DNA of 64,000 nucleotides from positions 2,604,001-2,668,000 of the forward strand of contig KE546965.1 of assembly GCA_000442125.1 (NCBI GenBank), read 5' to 3'. This DNA comes from Opeltia flavorubescens. Lineage: Eukaryota; Ascomycota; Lecanoromycetes; Teloschistales; Teloschistaceae. Made by a program: the position numbers and the translations under genes. The notes below the pieces were generated by a model, which made no database searches, was not told the origin of the DNA, and worked only from the letters and a program-made list of their open reading frames with translations. Position 1 is the first letter of the stretch. Every line of letters starts with the position of its first letter. This document shows positions 31,272 to 44,100 of this stretch, piece by piece.

Positions 31272-32606
31272 TCACACCTTAGACCCCTTCTCGCATCCAA
31301 ATTCCAATTCCTCACTGCTGTTGATCTCCCTTTCCAGCACACCGATAGGACCATGGTTCTTCTCCGCCGAGCCAGCTCGCGGTCCACCTTCCATATCTCT
31401 TGCCCAAGGCGTACCTGCATTCTTGGCCGCGTACCGGAAAGGGTTCCTGATGGCGCTAGTTGTAGAAGATTGCTTGGAAGGTTTGCCGGACATGCCGGTG
31501 GATTCGAGGAGGCGGGGGATGTAGATTGCGAGCCAGGGCCTGATGGCGGGGATGGAGACACAGAGCTAGGGACGTTAGCTTTATGAATTCTTCTTATGGA
31601 TGTGATTCAGGACTTACGATTCCGAGATCAACTTCGACAGCACTGGCGACCCAAAGTGGCCATCCATCCCATGTTTCATCGTAGCTCTTCCTCAATGCTA
31701 CGTCGATGTAGTACGCCTGCACGATACCAGCGATGCAGACGATGAAGCCGAGACCGAAGAGGGTAAAAACTGCGACTCTTTGCTTGGTTGACAGCTGAAG
31801 ACCCATGACGAGCGGGATCGGTAGAAGGAGGATGGCGAAATCGAGTATGATGGTGATGATGGCAAAGGACATCATGTAATTCCCTTCGTCAATGCAATGG
31901 TGGGGGTACTCTGCCAGCGGAGTCCAAAAGGCTGAGAGAGGTCTGCAAAGGAGAACATGTCAATTGGTTTCAGTAGTAGAGAGATGAATGATACTGACTG
32001 GCAGGCAAAGACCGCGGAGAGGAAGAAAGCAATGAGCATAGCGGTGATAAAGGCAATGCCGCCGACAATGCAGTATTTGTACCATAGCTTGTAGATGCCT
32101 CCATGCGTGAGGCGTTTGTAGAAGCAAAGCAAGGAGATTTTGTTCAGAGATGCGGCCCAGAAGAATAGAATTTGTGCCGTGAGACATAGTTTGTAGCCAT
32201 GAGGACCATTGTGGGCATGCAAATCCCATGAGTGACGGTTCCAGCCGTAATGATTGTCGGCCACCAGCACGACGACCTAGGGTTATGTCAGCTGTCAACC
32301 TAATGTCAACTCAAGACTCATGTTGGACACGAACAGTAAGAGCGAAGGTGGGAACCTGCAGCAAGTCAGCACAGTAGATTCCAGAGAAAAGTGAAGGGCT
32401 TGACGAACGAGCGAGGCAGCAATGACCCAGTCATCAGCGCCAAAGGAATGTGTGATGCGAAGCCGGGTATAAAATCGAAGAGCAGCGACGATGACGACAA
32501 GAATGATGAAAACGACATTGACAACGGTCAAGGCGGAGCCTCTCGTCTCAGGGTTGACATAGTTAGGCTTCGGCCAGGATTCAATAATCTCCTTGGTCGG
32601 ATGCAT
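31272..32606 (-). CDS. Pth11/SAT4-like seven-helix membrane protein (fungal rhodopsin-type domain)
   Basis: Exons 32409-32606, 32335-32355, 31999-32276, 31618-31942 and 31272-31565 give 371 aa. Hydrophobic helices include TVVNVVFIILVVIVAALRFY, ILFFWAASLNKISLLCFY, YCIVGGIAFITAMLIAFFLSAVFA, IITIILDFAILLLPIPLVMG and VFTLFGLGFIVCIAGIVQAYY. The motifs FGADDWVIAASLV, LNKISLLCFYKRL, DFAILLLPIP and VEVDLGI...SIPAIRPWL are those of the fungal rhodopsin-domain family, to which Pth11-like receptors and SAT4 belong. There is no N-terminal CFEM domain. Exon 2 is only 21 nt (VPTFALT), and both introns beside it start with GTTCGT. The cytoplasmic tail is Ser/Lys-rich. Ligand and role are unknown. Confidence 0.88.
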
Positions 32607-34048
32607 GCTTGATTAAGCGTCACACAGACTGATAGGGTGTGCTTGAAAATGAGTGGTTTGTGGGGTAAAGACAGGCAAGACACATTATATTTATGATGAC
32701 TGCCGGCATGAGGTGTGAGACTTAGCCAGCCTTAGGAACCAGGGGCAGATCAGTCGCTGGAAGCCACCGGCTTCCTGGTGGCTTCAGGTTCCAACCTGCG
32801 CACTGACAAGAGTATTGGTTCGTTCCATGAAAATTCTCCATGAGGACTAGGCAGGCGCATTGTTGGCCATGGGAGACTGCTCGACACTAGGCTCCTTGAT
32901 TCCTGGCTCTGGTTTTTCAGCTTGCAGCCTATGCAAACGAGCAATAACCGAATCGAAGCTGATAGTCAGGTCGAAAAATGCGTGAACAATGTTCGACAAC
33001 AAGCCATTGAGAAATAGTACTGGCCGATCCGTCTCGATTAAAGTCAGGGCCCACGCCAGCAATTTTAGTCCCAACAGTCAGTCTTGTTTGGGTGATTAAT
33101 CTTCAAATGCCTTGCCTTGTGGTCATTGCAGCGACCGGGAGCACTAGCTTAGTGAACAGTCCGAGGGTGGGAGATGGAGAGGCGCTCCAATGGTAAAGAG
33201 AAAGCCATACGCAATCCCCACATTCAGGATCATCGGCCACGTTTCTCGGATGCTGAAGACGGCCCCTTAGTCTAGCATGATAGTGTTGTCTTAAAGTAGT
33301 CTGAGTGTTGAGAAAAACCCTCTCGAGGTCGGCGGAACAATGCTCCGCTCTAGCTGGTGGAGTGTCGTGTACATGTATGATGAAGCAATGGAACACTGGC
33401 TGCAGGAGCCCGCTGATCGCGCGTAGTACCATTGTACACCATTGTTCTAGTGAAATCATACACATGTAAGATTACTTTCATCAAGATGGGAACGTTTTCC
33501 ATTCCACAAGTTGTGGAAATACCTCGCTTGGGATGTTCCGAAAGGTTCTTCCCACCATTCCCTTTTCGGATTCCCGCGTTCCAGGCATATTGCGATCTCG
33601 GACGGATTGGCACGCCATAACCACGGCATGCTTCCTATTGGACTTTGAGAACGAGCTTTAGTTCGTGGAGCGCTTTGACCAAGGCATGAGAAAGCCATGT
33701 GCCTGAGCGTAGACAAGCCCAAAAATTTCGACGATCGGAGAATTAATTCTTTTTCCACTTGTGCACGGACATTTGAAACAGGTACGATGCACGCTAATGC
33801 TTTGAGTCTTGTACTTGTGCTTCTATGCCACGACAAGCCAAACCACACTGAAGAACCGGCTAGCATGCATCTCAGCTTCTACCTCGTTCCATACGTTGTT
33901 CCTAGAGCCTTGGGTGATCCTTGAACGACACTTGGAAGTCGTCCTCCAATTGCAGACTTGGGAGCCTTGCTGCCATACAATTTACGCCAAATAGCATCGT
34001 TCCGCCGGCTTTGAGGACTATATTTACCGAGTAATTAAGTAGTCCGGA
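32607..34048. other. Gene-poor region with possible decayed coding pieces
   Basis: No complete gene. Two minus-strand stretches look protein-like but have no start or consistent splice joins: one at about 33140-33265 (AVFSIRETWPMILNVGIAYGF) and one at 32847-33074 (LLSNIVHAFFDLTISFDSVIARLH, ending SPMANNAPA). They could be remains of a lost gene. Confidence 0.35.
32759..32785. repeat. Nested inverted repeat with two mutually exclusive hairpins
   Basis: GAAGCCACC at 32760-32768 pairs with GGTGGCTTC at 32777-32785 (8-nt loop), while GGAAGCC at 32759-32765 can instead pair with GGCTTCC at 32769-32775 (3-nt loop). It lies about 155 bp upstream of the Pth11-like start codon. Confidence 0.6.
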
Positions 34049-34204
34049 ATGCCGGTAGAACCTATTCTAACGAAGCATGCCACCACCAACCTTGACCCGA
34101 CCAGGCAAAGAGTGATCGTCATCACTACTGACGAGGAAAATCAGTTACCAATACTTCGTGGGACATTTCGCCTTCCTGAAGGCCTCCTGGAAGCTGGAGA
34201 ATAA
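34049..34204 (+). CDS. Possible small protein, 51 aa
   Basis: A short ATG-initiated frame with coding-like composition: MPVEPILTKHATTNLD, then RVIVITTDEENQLPILRG, ending RLPEGLLEAGE. It lies in a gene-poor stretch and has no recognised domain. It may be a genuine micro-gene or a leftover exon. Confidence 0.25.
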   Translation: MPVEPILTKHATTNLDPTRQRVIVITTDEENQLPILRGTFRLPEGLLEAGE

Positions 34205-36204
34205 CGAGTAAGTGTAAGTTACAGCATCAAATCTCAATCTGTCTATGGAGGGCCCGATGCTCAAGTAATGAACAACCGAGAAGATTCGTATATTCCCGCG
34301 ATAGACACTTCAAGCAGAATTGATCGCCCTTTCCCCCCTGGGTTGCCAAGGTGGAACAGTTTGATCTGATCCAGTCAGCGGTTTCTCTGTGACGCCTTGT
34401 CACTTAGTGCGAATCGCCAAGCAGACTACCTGCGCTCTCTCGCTGTCTCTGTCAAGTGCAAGATGGGCAGCTGGTATGCCTGATGAAACCACAGTATCGA
34501 CCTTCTTGGAATCTTCCATGCAAGTCTTTAGTAACTAAAGTTTAGCTCGTTATGATGTTTGTATTTGATAGCAGGAAGATTGAACCAATCGAGTAGGTGT
34601 AGTGGGATTTTGATAAAAGTGATGGACAAAGCTGGTACTTTGTGCATCGCTAGTAGGCACGGGTCCGGGTCAGACAAAGCAGAGGGAAGGGAAAGAGAAA
34701 GGACATGAGAGGATTAGTGCTACACGCATCCACCGGAAATCTGTGTTCATTTTGTCCAAATGAGTGTAAAGCTAAAAAGCGTAATCCATCCCCTTTTTTT
34801 TCTTTGCCCTATCTGGACCACCCCTTTACCCTACTTGAACCCCCCCTCTCCTTTTATAACTTAACGAGACTTACTGTCCATCCACCCACGAGCATATTCA
34901 AGACTATCATGCCGCTGAATATCCCTCGTCCACACCGTCCTTGTCTAAGATGGCTATACCCCGCATTAGGCAATCGAAAGGCTGAACTGAACAGTAGGGG
35001 AGGGGAAAAGTGCTACTCCGCGTAGGGAGAGCCACAATCAGCCAAAACGTTCAGCCCTGGTGACACGCTGAGCAGGAGATCTCTCTCTCTCATCGGCAAT
35101 GGTGCGCCCTCTCTGAACGCAAGACTCAGACCTGCAGTGGCCGCAGTGCTGCACGAACATCCAACGGGCGCCGTCGCAGCGAATCTTTCGCAAGATCGAT
35201 CAGTTATTTCCTGAGCCCTTACATTGAGGGGAATCTTCGGAAAGCTGTCTCCTGTTCACTGGTCCTCAATACCATGAAGCATGCTCAGGTAAGGGCCATG
35301 TGAAGGATGAAGAGAGCCGCAGGTTTCAGCATACGTTGCCACAGCACATTTAATCCAACATATAGCTTGCGTTTGGTCTCCGAGAAGAGAAGCAGGAACC
35401 CATGAAAGGAATGAACTTATTGTAAAAATGTATGTCAGATTCGAAATTTATAAATTCCCGAAGGTTGTAGGATGATGTCATGAAAGCTGCGTGCCCATTT
35501 GGTTGAATGAAGAGAACAGAGAATGTATCGGATATGGGTATTCTATTCTCAGGGGTCAATTATCTCATAACTACCCGATACCATGCAGCGTCGTCAGAAG
35601 CTTTGAAGTATCTTTTCCGCAATTTGCTTGACTGTCTGGCATCGCCATTATGGACCGAGTCCTTGTGGTTAGCGTTTTTCAGCATGTTTCCTCCGTATTT
35701 GAATCTCTAAATGGTAAGGGAAGATTCAGGCGTCGCAGAACGCACGGTGCGTGTGATAAAAAATTAAATGGACGTTCAATTTGGAGCAAAAACGGCAAGA
35801 TACAGAAAAGTAATTGAGAAAGGTGCCCCGAGTAGCTTGGCTAAGAAAAGGGTAAAATGACGTGACGTTTTAGCAGGACCAGGAGCCTTGTTTGCATGTC
35901 GTAGCCGCATGATTGCTTTATCGAAGGATAGATATTATGCCGAATCGTTCATGCTTGTCAGACGCAAAGCTCTTAAACAGAAGGATTCATCTCTGAAAGG
36001 CTTGCGATTCGATAGAGTCAGGCTTGCGAAATCCATCACGTGATCCGTCTCGCAGAGATTATTGCCCCGTCGAAGCCGACGAAGCCGAACCCCACACTCC
36101 AGTTGCAGTTTCGATGGAAACTGTGAATATATGAAGTCAGATGGCAAATCTAATTGTAATCTTCTTGAAGAGTATAGTCCAAAACTCGATTGCCTGATAA
36201 CAAA
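34205..36204. other. Gene-poor region, 2 kb
   Basis: Only short frames without coding character on either strand. Pyrimidine-rich tracts occur near 34795-34860. The right end should hold the promoter of the VOC gene. No repeat or transposon end was found. Confidence 0.5.
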
Positions 36205-36736
36205 ATGCCTGTCGACCACTTCTCAATAGTCATTCCCTCGTCGAAGGTGGACGGCATGGCGACTTTCCTCACCGAATCTCTCCAACACATTGGCGGCTTC
36301 AAAGAGCATCTCCGGTTCGGGCCCCAAATGGTTGGCATGGGCGAGACGGGTCCCTATTGCTGGCTCTTTGGTGTAGAAATGGATGCGAGCGCAATGGCAG
36401 ACGTTTTGAAGAAATATCATGTCGCCTTTACTGCTGAAAGTCGGTCTCATCTTTCTGATTCCTAGCCTTCATCATGTTTATGGCGCATGCCCAACGCGCA
36501 TACGGGCTTTCGAAGTTGAAGAATGAAGCTGACCATTATTTACACATGTTCCAGCCAATGCTCAGGTCAGGCAATTCTATGACGCAGCTCGAAAGGCAGG
36601 GGCCGCTGACAACGGAGCTCCTGGCTTTCGTCCGCAATTTGGTTCTGGCTATTATGGGGCCTTTGTACGCGATCCTTTATGTGGTGTGAACTTCGAGGTT
36701 GTCTGTCATAATCAAGGAGGTGGATCGAAGCTGTAA
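36205..36736 (+). CDS. VOC-superfamily protein (glyoxalase / bleomycin-resistance / dioxygenase fold)
   Basis: Exons 36205-36439 and 36555-36736 give 138 aa, the normal length for a single-domain VOC protein. Motifs in order: MPVDHFSIVIPSSKV, CWLFGVEMDASAMADV, YHVAFTAE, then after the intron QVRQFYDAARKAGAADNGAPG, YYGAFVRDPLCGVNFEVVCH. Likely metal ligands are His5, the His of YHVAF and the Glu of NFEVVCH. The 115-nt intron starts with a weak donor (GTCGGT), has a GCTGAC branch and a TTCCAG acceptor, and restores the family joint AE-TNAQVRQFY. The true start is the ATG at 36205. The substrate cannot be predicted. Confidence 0.85.
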
Positions 36737-38104
36737 TGCAGTCAGCTCGTTAGCCAATGGAAATTGGCCGTCGTCGGTCTTTTTGGGCCTCGGAGACACA
36801 ATATGTAATGTTGTCAGGGCCCTGATCATGAACCTTGTCAGACATAGGCTGGATAAAATACATGCCGTTGAAAAGGACTGAACGGTTTTGATATGTGATG
36901 ATTCCTCCTTCGAGAGTTGTAAAATATCGAGAGGTTTACGTCTCCAGAAAGCACAATATCACCGGTCCAAACTTGATGACCATCTTTACGTTTGCGATTG
37001 GCTGGCCAATGAAGCCCCGACATCCGACATCGGCTATTAGCCTCGCCGATTCACGCACGCACAATCTACGTCATGCCTATCTACCTTGGTTCAGAAACTT
37101 TTTGGAATCATGGATGTTGTCATTTGCTTGGGTGGGCTAGAGTCACATTCCCTCGCAAATTGGAAAGACCCTGACAGTGTTCGGGCTTTTTGTCAGCACT
37201 CCCTTGTGGAACACTTCAAGCGACAGCATGCAGATCTCTATGAGATTCAGTGTCTAGGATGATCTTGGCATGCGTGCTATGCAAGAGCTTTGTGTTCATA
37301 TGCGGAGAAGTAAAGAGATATTCGTGATCTTAGTGTACCCGCACCAGACTCAGTCCGAGGGTTTGTGAGACATGAAACAAGATGCATTAACGGATCAGGC
37401 GATAACCGTCGAAGTCGCGTTGCACATCTGGCACTAGGAAAGCTTTGACTTGTGACCGTCTCCACAAATACAATGACCGATTTGCTAGAGATTGGTATCG
37501 GTTTGAACGATTTTTGCACGTGAAAAATAGTGATTTTCCACAATCCCACAGGCAATAGGATCCAGACGAAGAACCGAAGTGGGAGAACTTTTTAAGGTTG
37601 CATAAGCGGAAAGACTAACATCTGCATTGTGCAGTAGTCTAAGCTTCGCCCAACTTTTCGAAGGCCTGTCATTGGACGGATAGTGCTTATCTCCAATCCT
37701 AGAGCGATGCGACATCTGGCTTTTATCAAGAGAAAAGAGCACATTGCAGCCCAAGCTTTTTTCACCCACCAAATCAATTAATTCTCTGCACGACATCGTA
37801 ATCCCATAGGGCTTCGACCCGCACTCGCCTGCAAGCAGAATCTGGAGTAAACTTCCGACCCTGTTTAGTGCATTCTCCGTTGTTGTTCCACCTTTGCCAC
37901 CGTGGGGTTCTTGCGCTTGCGCTTTTCTCCCGCCCTTACTTTTTCGCCTTTCCCACACTCAACAACATCTTCCGACCGCAATTCCTGTACTACCTTCATC
38001 TTCCCAGTCCAGCACCACCAATTATCGAATACTGAACCTTGGGGAGAGAAAGCTTACTCGAGGCATCTGTTGCAAAAAAATCATTGACGGTCGCCGTCCG
38101 TAGG
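36737..38104. other. Intergenic; right part is the GLT1 promoter and leader
   Basis: 1.37 kb without a convincing gene. A long minus-strand frame near 37485-37958 lacks an early ATG and overlaps the GLT1 promoter, so I do not call it. Confidence 0.5.
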
Positions 38105-41100
38105 ATGGGTTTCGTGGAGGACTTATATGGACCAAAAGTAGAGGAAGAACAGCCTGCCAGCGTCTACGAGTACAACAATACCCCAGAGAACCGGTCATGG
38201 GCCGGCGCTCTGCCGGTCAAGCAAGGTCTTTATGACCCCGAATACGAGAAAGATGCTTGTGGTGTTGGCTTTGCTGCGTAAGATTACCCTCAATGCTGAA
38301 GCAATGATCACTGAGACTCATTCTTTCGCAGCCATATCAAGGGCAAGGCCAGTCACAAGATCGTCAGCGATGGTATGCCTTCACCGCCTTTCCTCACGAT
38401 CGGCTTCAACTGACCAATATGTGCTCAGCCCGAAATCTACTGTGTAATATGACCCACCGAGGGGCTGTCGGTTCAGATGCACGCGATGGAGACGGTGCTG
38501 GTGTTATGACATCGATTCCGCACAAATTCTTCATCAAGAACTTCGCAAGAGAGACCGGCTTCGATCTGCCTCCGCAGGGCCAGTATGCAGCCGGCAACCT
38601 TTTCTTCAAGCCCGAGACCGAAATCCTCAAGGATTCTACAACTACCTTTGAAGAAATCGCGGAATCACTGGGGTTGAGAGTGCTTGGCTGGCGGGAGGTT
38701 CCAAGGGATTCTAGCTTGCTGGGACCTGCGGCACTTTCGCGAGAGCCATTGATCCTTCAGCCTTTCGTTGTGCTCAGATCGGCCTATGGCGATGGGAACA
38801 AGCCAAATATTACTGATCCCGAAAAGTTCGACGAGAAACAATTTGAACGCCAGCTGTACGTTTTGCGGAAGCGCGCTACACATACCATTGGCCTCCACAA
38901 TTGGTTCTATCTGTGCTCTTTGAGCAACAAAAATATCGTTTACAAGGGTCAATTGTCGCCATCTCAAGTGTACCAGTACTACCATGATTTAGTCTCCGTC
39001 GACTACGAGGGTCATTTTGCACTCGTGCACTCTCGATTCTCAACAAACACATTTCCCAGCTGGGATCGCGCTCAGCCTCTTCGGTGGGCGGCTCACAATG
39101 GTAAGCCTATGAGCTCAGAGAAAGAGAAAAGTGGCTGACTAGATCTAGGTGAAATCAATACGTTACGGGGCAATAAGAACTGGATGAGGGCCAGGGAGGG
39201 CGTCATGCAATCCGATTTCTTCAAAAATGAGCTTGACCAGCTCTATCCAATCGTGGAAGACGGAGGTTCCGATTCCGCAGCTTTTGACAATGTCCTCGAG
39301 CTCCTGACAATCAACGGTGTACTATCACTCCCGGAAGCCATCATGCTAATGGTGCCAGAGGCATGGGAAGACAATGCGGCGATGGATCCAGAAAAAGCAG
39401 CATACTATCAATGGGCGGCTTGTCTGATGGAGCCATGGGACGGTCCAGCTTTGTTCACGTTCTCGGATGGAAGGTATTGTGGTGCGAACCTCGACCGAAA
39501 TGGGCTTCGACCCTGCAGATACTACGTTACAGCTGATGATCGCATTGTATGTGCGTCGGAAGTTGGGACCATCCAACTCGATCCTGAAAATATTGTTCAG
39601 AAGGGGCGGTTGCAGCCAGGAAAGATGCTTTTGGTGGACACTTTGGCTGGACGTATCGTCGATGATGCGGAGCTCAAACATAATGTCTCACATCGAAAAG
39701 ATTTTCGGTCATGGCTACAGAAGGAGCTGATTAGTTTGGATGGTATTCGAAGTCAATTACTAGAGCAGGGATTTGAAGCTAGCTACAAGCTCAACGACGT
39801 TGGGGTCCAAGCTGACCCTATGTTGAAAGCGTTCGGATATTCATTCGAACAAGTAAGCTTACTACTTGGCCCAATGGCTGCAGACTCGAAAGAAGCACTC
39901 GGTTCGATGGGCAATGATGCACCTCTTGCGTGTCTAGCCCAGCAACCGAGACTTCTGTATGAGTACTTCCGTCAACTGTTTGCCCAAGTCACGAACCCGC
40001 CAATTGACCCCATTCGAGAAGCCATTGTCATGTCATTGGGTTGCTATGTTGGCCCGCAAGGTAACCTGCTTGAGTTGGATTCCTCTCAGTGTCACCGTCT
40101 ACTATTGCCCTCACCCATGCTCTCTTTAGAAGACTTCAACGCTCTCACAAATATCACAACCATCTATCGTGAATGGACCGTCAAGACGATTGACATCACA
40201 TTCGCTAAGAGCGAAGGTATTTCAGGTTATATGGATGCGCTGGATCGCATATGTGAAGCCGTAACTGAGGGCATCGAATCAAACTACAAACTATTAGTGC
40301 TTTCAGATCGAGCCACATCGGTCGACCGTGTGCCCGTCTCGGCCTTACTGGCTACTGGTATGGTCCATCATCATATGGTCCGAAATAAATGGAGGTCTCA
40401 GGCTGCTCTCATCGTTGAGACTGCCGAAGCTCGTGAAGTCCACCACATGTGCGTGCTGCTCGGCTACGGGGCCGATGCCATCTGTCCATACCTAGCATTA
40501 GAGTGCATACTCAAGATGAACCGTGAAAAACTTATCAGGAAGAAGTTGTCAGATCAGGCAATCATCGAAAACTACAAGCACTCTTGTGACGGTGGTATCT
40601 TGAAGGTTATGAGTAAGATGGGCATCTCGACTCTGCAGAGCTACAAAGGAGCTCAGATATTCGAGGCCCTTGGTGTGGATGATAGCGTAGTCGATCGCTG
40701 CTTCACAGGAACTGCCACGCGTATCAAGGGCATGACATTCGAGCTCATCGCTCAGGATGCGTTCGCCTTCCATGAGAAGGGATTCCCGTCGAGGGACATC
40801 ATGAGCATCCCTGGTCTTGCAGAGTCTGGCGAATACCACTGGAGAGATGGCGGAGAGCCGCATATCAACGATCCTGTGAGTATTGCGAATATACAAGACG
40901 CTGTCCGTACGAAGAACGACAAATCGTACGAAGCTTACTCCATGTCCGAATATGAACAAATCAAGAACTGTACCTTACGTGGCATGCTTGATTTCAGCTT
41001 CGACGAGCGATCACCGGTCCCAATTGAGCAAGTTGAACCTTGGACGGAGATCGTCAGACGGTTCGTCACCGGTGCCATGTCTTATGGATCCATCTCCATG

Positions 41101-44100
41101 GAGTCTCATTCAACTCTGGCGGTAGCTATGAACAGACTTGGTGGAAAATCAAATACTGGTGAGGGTGGTGAAGATCCCGAGCGAAGTCTGGCGATGGAGA
41201 ATGGTGATAGCATGCGGTCTGCGATTAAACAGATTGCATCAGGTCGATTCGGCGTTACATCGAATTACCTCGCAGACTCCGATGAGCTGCAAATCAAGAT
41301 GGCCCAAGGTGCGAAGCCAGGTGAAGGTGGCGAATTACCAGGCCACAAAGTATCAGGGCCGATTGCTCGAACCCGACATTCTACGCCCGGTGTGGGACTG
41401 ATCTCGCCTCCTCCGCATCACGATATATACTCCATCGAAGACCTGAAGCAATTGATCTACGATCTAAAGTGCTCCAACCCTCGGGCCAGAGTATCAGTCA
41501 AACTTGTTTCCGAGACTGGGGTTGGCATTGTTGCTTCTGGTGTTGCCAAAGCCAAAGCAGACCATATCCTGATTTCCGGTCACGATGGCGGTACTGGCGC
41601 TTCTCGATGGACTGGTATCAAATATGCTGGCCTTCCGTGGGAGCTTGGCCTTGCCGAGACCCATCAAACTCTCGTTCTGAACGACCTGAGAGGTCGAGTG
41701 ATCGTCCAGACAGATGGTCAAATCCGTACAGGTCGCGATGTTGCCATTGCATGCCTGCTTGGTGCTGAAGAATGGGGCTTCGCAACGACTCCTTTGATCG
41801 CAATGGGCTGCATCATGATGAGGAAGTGCCAGTAGGAATCATCGCTACCTCGATCCCAGAATATGATTGCTGACTTTTACGATATAGTTTAAACACCTGC
41901 CCAGTAGGCATCGCCACCCAGGATCCTGAACTCCGCAAGAAGTTCGGAGGTACACCAGAGCATGTCATCAATTTCTTCTACTACGTCTCCAACGAGCTCC
42001 GAGCCATCATGGCTAAACTTGGATTCCGAACCATCAATGAAATGGTGGGTCACTCTGAAGTCTTACACATGAGGGAGGATCTTCGAACGGCAAAGACGGA
42101 GAATCTCGATCTGGGTCTCATTCTGACCCCGGCTCATCATTTGCGGCCTGGCGTTGCAACATACAATGTTCGGAAACAAGACCACAAACTGCATGTCCGA
42201 CTGGACAACAAGCTCATCGCCGAGTCAGAGCTTGCGCTTGAGAAGGGGCTGCCCTGCCGCATCGAATGTGATATTGTCAATACAGACCGCGCGCTGGGAG
42301 CAACACTGTCATATCAGATAAGCAGACGTTATGGTGAAGCAGGCCTTCCGCAAGACACTATACATGCAAACATCAAGGGATCGGCAGGCCAGTCATTCGG
42401 TGCTTTCTTAGCCCCAGGGGTGACCTTGGAGCTGGAAGGTGACGCCAACGATTATGTTGGAAAAGGTCTTTCGGGTGGCCGCTTGATCATTTACCCACCG
42501 CGTGGGGCAGTCTTTAGAGCAGAAGAAAACGTCTTAATTGGCAACGTCTGCTTGTACGGTGCAACTCAAGGTACCTGCTACTTCCGCGGCATGGCTGCAG
42601 AACGTTTCGCTGTCCGAAATTCCGGCGCCACAGCTGTGGTTGAAGGAGTCGGCGACCATGGATGCGAGTACATGACAGGCGGTCGTGTGTTGGTCCTTGG
42701 AAATACCGGCCGTAACTTTGCGGCAGGGATGTCCGGGGGTATCGCATACGTACTGGACCTGAATCAAGACTTTGCGTCGAAAGTCAACACCGAGATGGTT
42801 GAAATCTCTGGCCTAGAAGATCCGGCAGAAATTGCTTTCGTGAGAGGATTGATTGAAGATCACCACCATTACACAGGCTCTGAGCTGGCGGCTAGGTGTT
42901 TATTGGAATTCAATCGTGCCTTGAGCAGACTGGTCAAAGTCCTTCCTACCGACTACAAGCGTGTTATGGCCGAGGAAGCTGCCAGAGTAGAGGCAGCGAA
43001 GAAGGCAGAGTATCCTCTACCTCTGCTTCCTGGTAATGCTGTCCGAAAGATTCACGAAGAATCCAAGAAGCAGGAGCATGACAAGGAAGCCCATGCCAAA
43101 AAGGCTGATATGCTTGACATGGAGGACAGCATCACAGACGCAAAGGCAGAAAAGAAGAAGTCTGCATTGGTGCTCGACAAGACCAAAGGCTTCATGAAAT
43201 ACCAACGGCGCAGCGAGAAGTACAGAAAGCCCCAAACCCGAACACGCGATTGGAAAGAATTGTCTACTCGCTTGAATGAGGACGAGCTGAAGTATCAGGC
43301 TGCTCGCTGCATGGATTGTGGTGTGCCCTTCTGCCAATCTGATACCGGTTGTCCCATCTCTAACATCATACCTAAATGGAACGAGCTTGTTTTCCAAAAT
43401 CAGTGGCAGGATGCACTCAATCGCCTACTCATGACCAACAATTTCCCCGAATTCACAGGACGAGTCTGCCCCGCGCCGTGCGAAGGTGCGTGTGTGCTCG
43501 GCATCAACGAAGATCCTGTTGGTATCAAGTCGATCGAATGTGCTATCATCGATCGAGGTTTCGACATGGGTTGGATGGTCCCAACCCCTCCCCAGCACCG
43601 CACCGGGAAGACCGTTGCTGTCGTTGGCTCGGGTCCCGCGGGTCTCAGCACAGCAGATCAACTAAACAAAGCTGGCCATACCGTCACTGTCTATGAGCGT
43701 GCTGACCGCATCGGTGGGTTACTCATGTACGGCATTCCGAACATGAAACTCGACAAGACGATCGTTCAACGCAGAGTAAATTTCATGGCCGATGAAGGCA
43801 TAAGCTTCATTACTGGCGTGGAAGTCGGACCTGACAGCGATGTAACATTGCAATCTCTTCGACAAGAGCATGATGCCGTCGTCATCTCCACCGGCGCCAC
43901 TGTTGCCAGAGACCTTAAGATCCCGAATCGAGAATTAGAGGGCATCCATTTCGCCATGCAATTCTTGCATAGAAATACCAAATCCCTACTGGACTCGGAA
44001 CTCGCAGACGGCGAATATATCTCTGCCAAGGATAAAGATGTCATCGTCATCGGCGGCGGCGATACAGGTAATGACTGTATCGGCACCTCTGTCCGCCATG

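Noticed and set aside
18457-32606. Laccase, flavin oxidase and membrane receptor as a secondary-metabolite cluster
   Set aside because: No polyketide synthase, NRPS, terpene cyclase or P450 is present, and the genes are separated by unrelated or empty DNA.
33456-33866. 136-residue minus-strand frame
   Set aside because: No recognisable motif, composition not protein-like, and competing frames of similar length on the other strand.
34705-35025. 106-residue plus-strand frame
   Set aside because: Pyrimidine-rich sequence gives a Pro/Leu/Ser-rich translation; no domain or splice signals supporting a gene.
37485-37958. 157-residue minus-strand frame upstream of GLT1
   Set aside because: It has no ATG near its start, lies in the GLT1 promoter and leader, and shows no domain.
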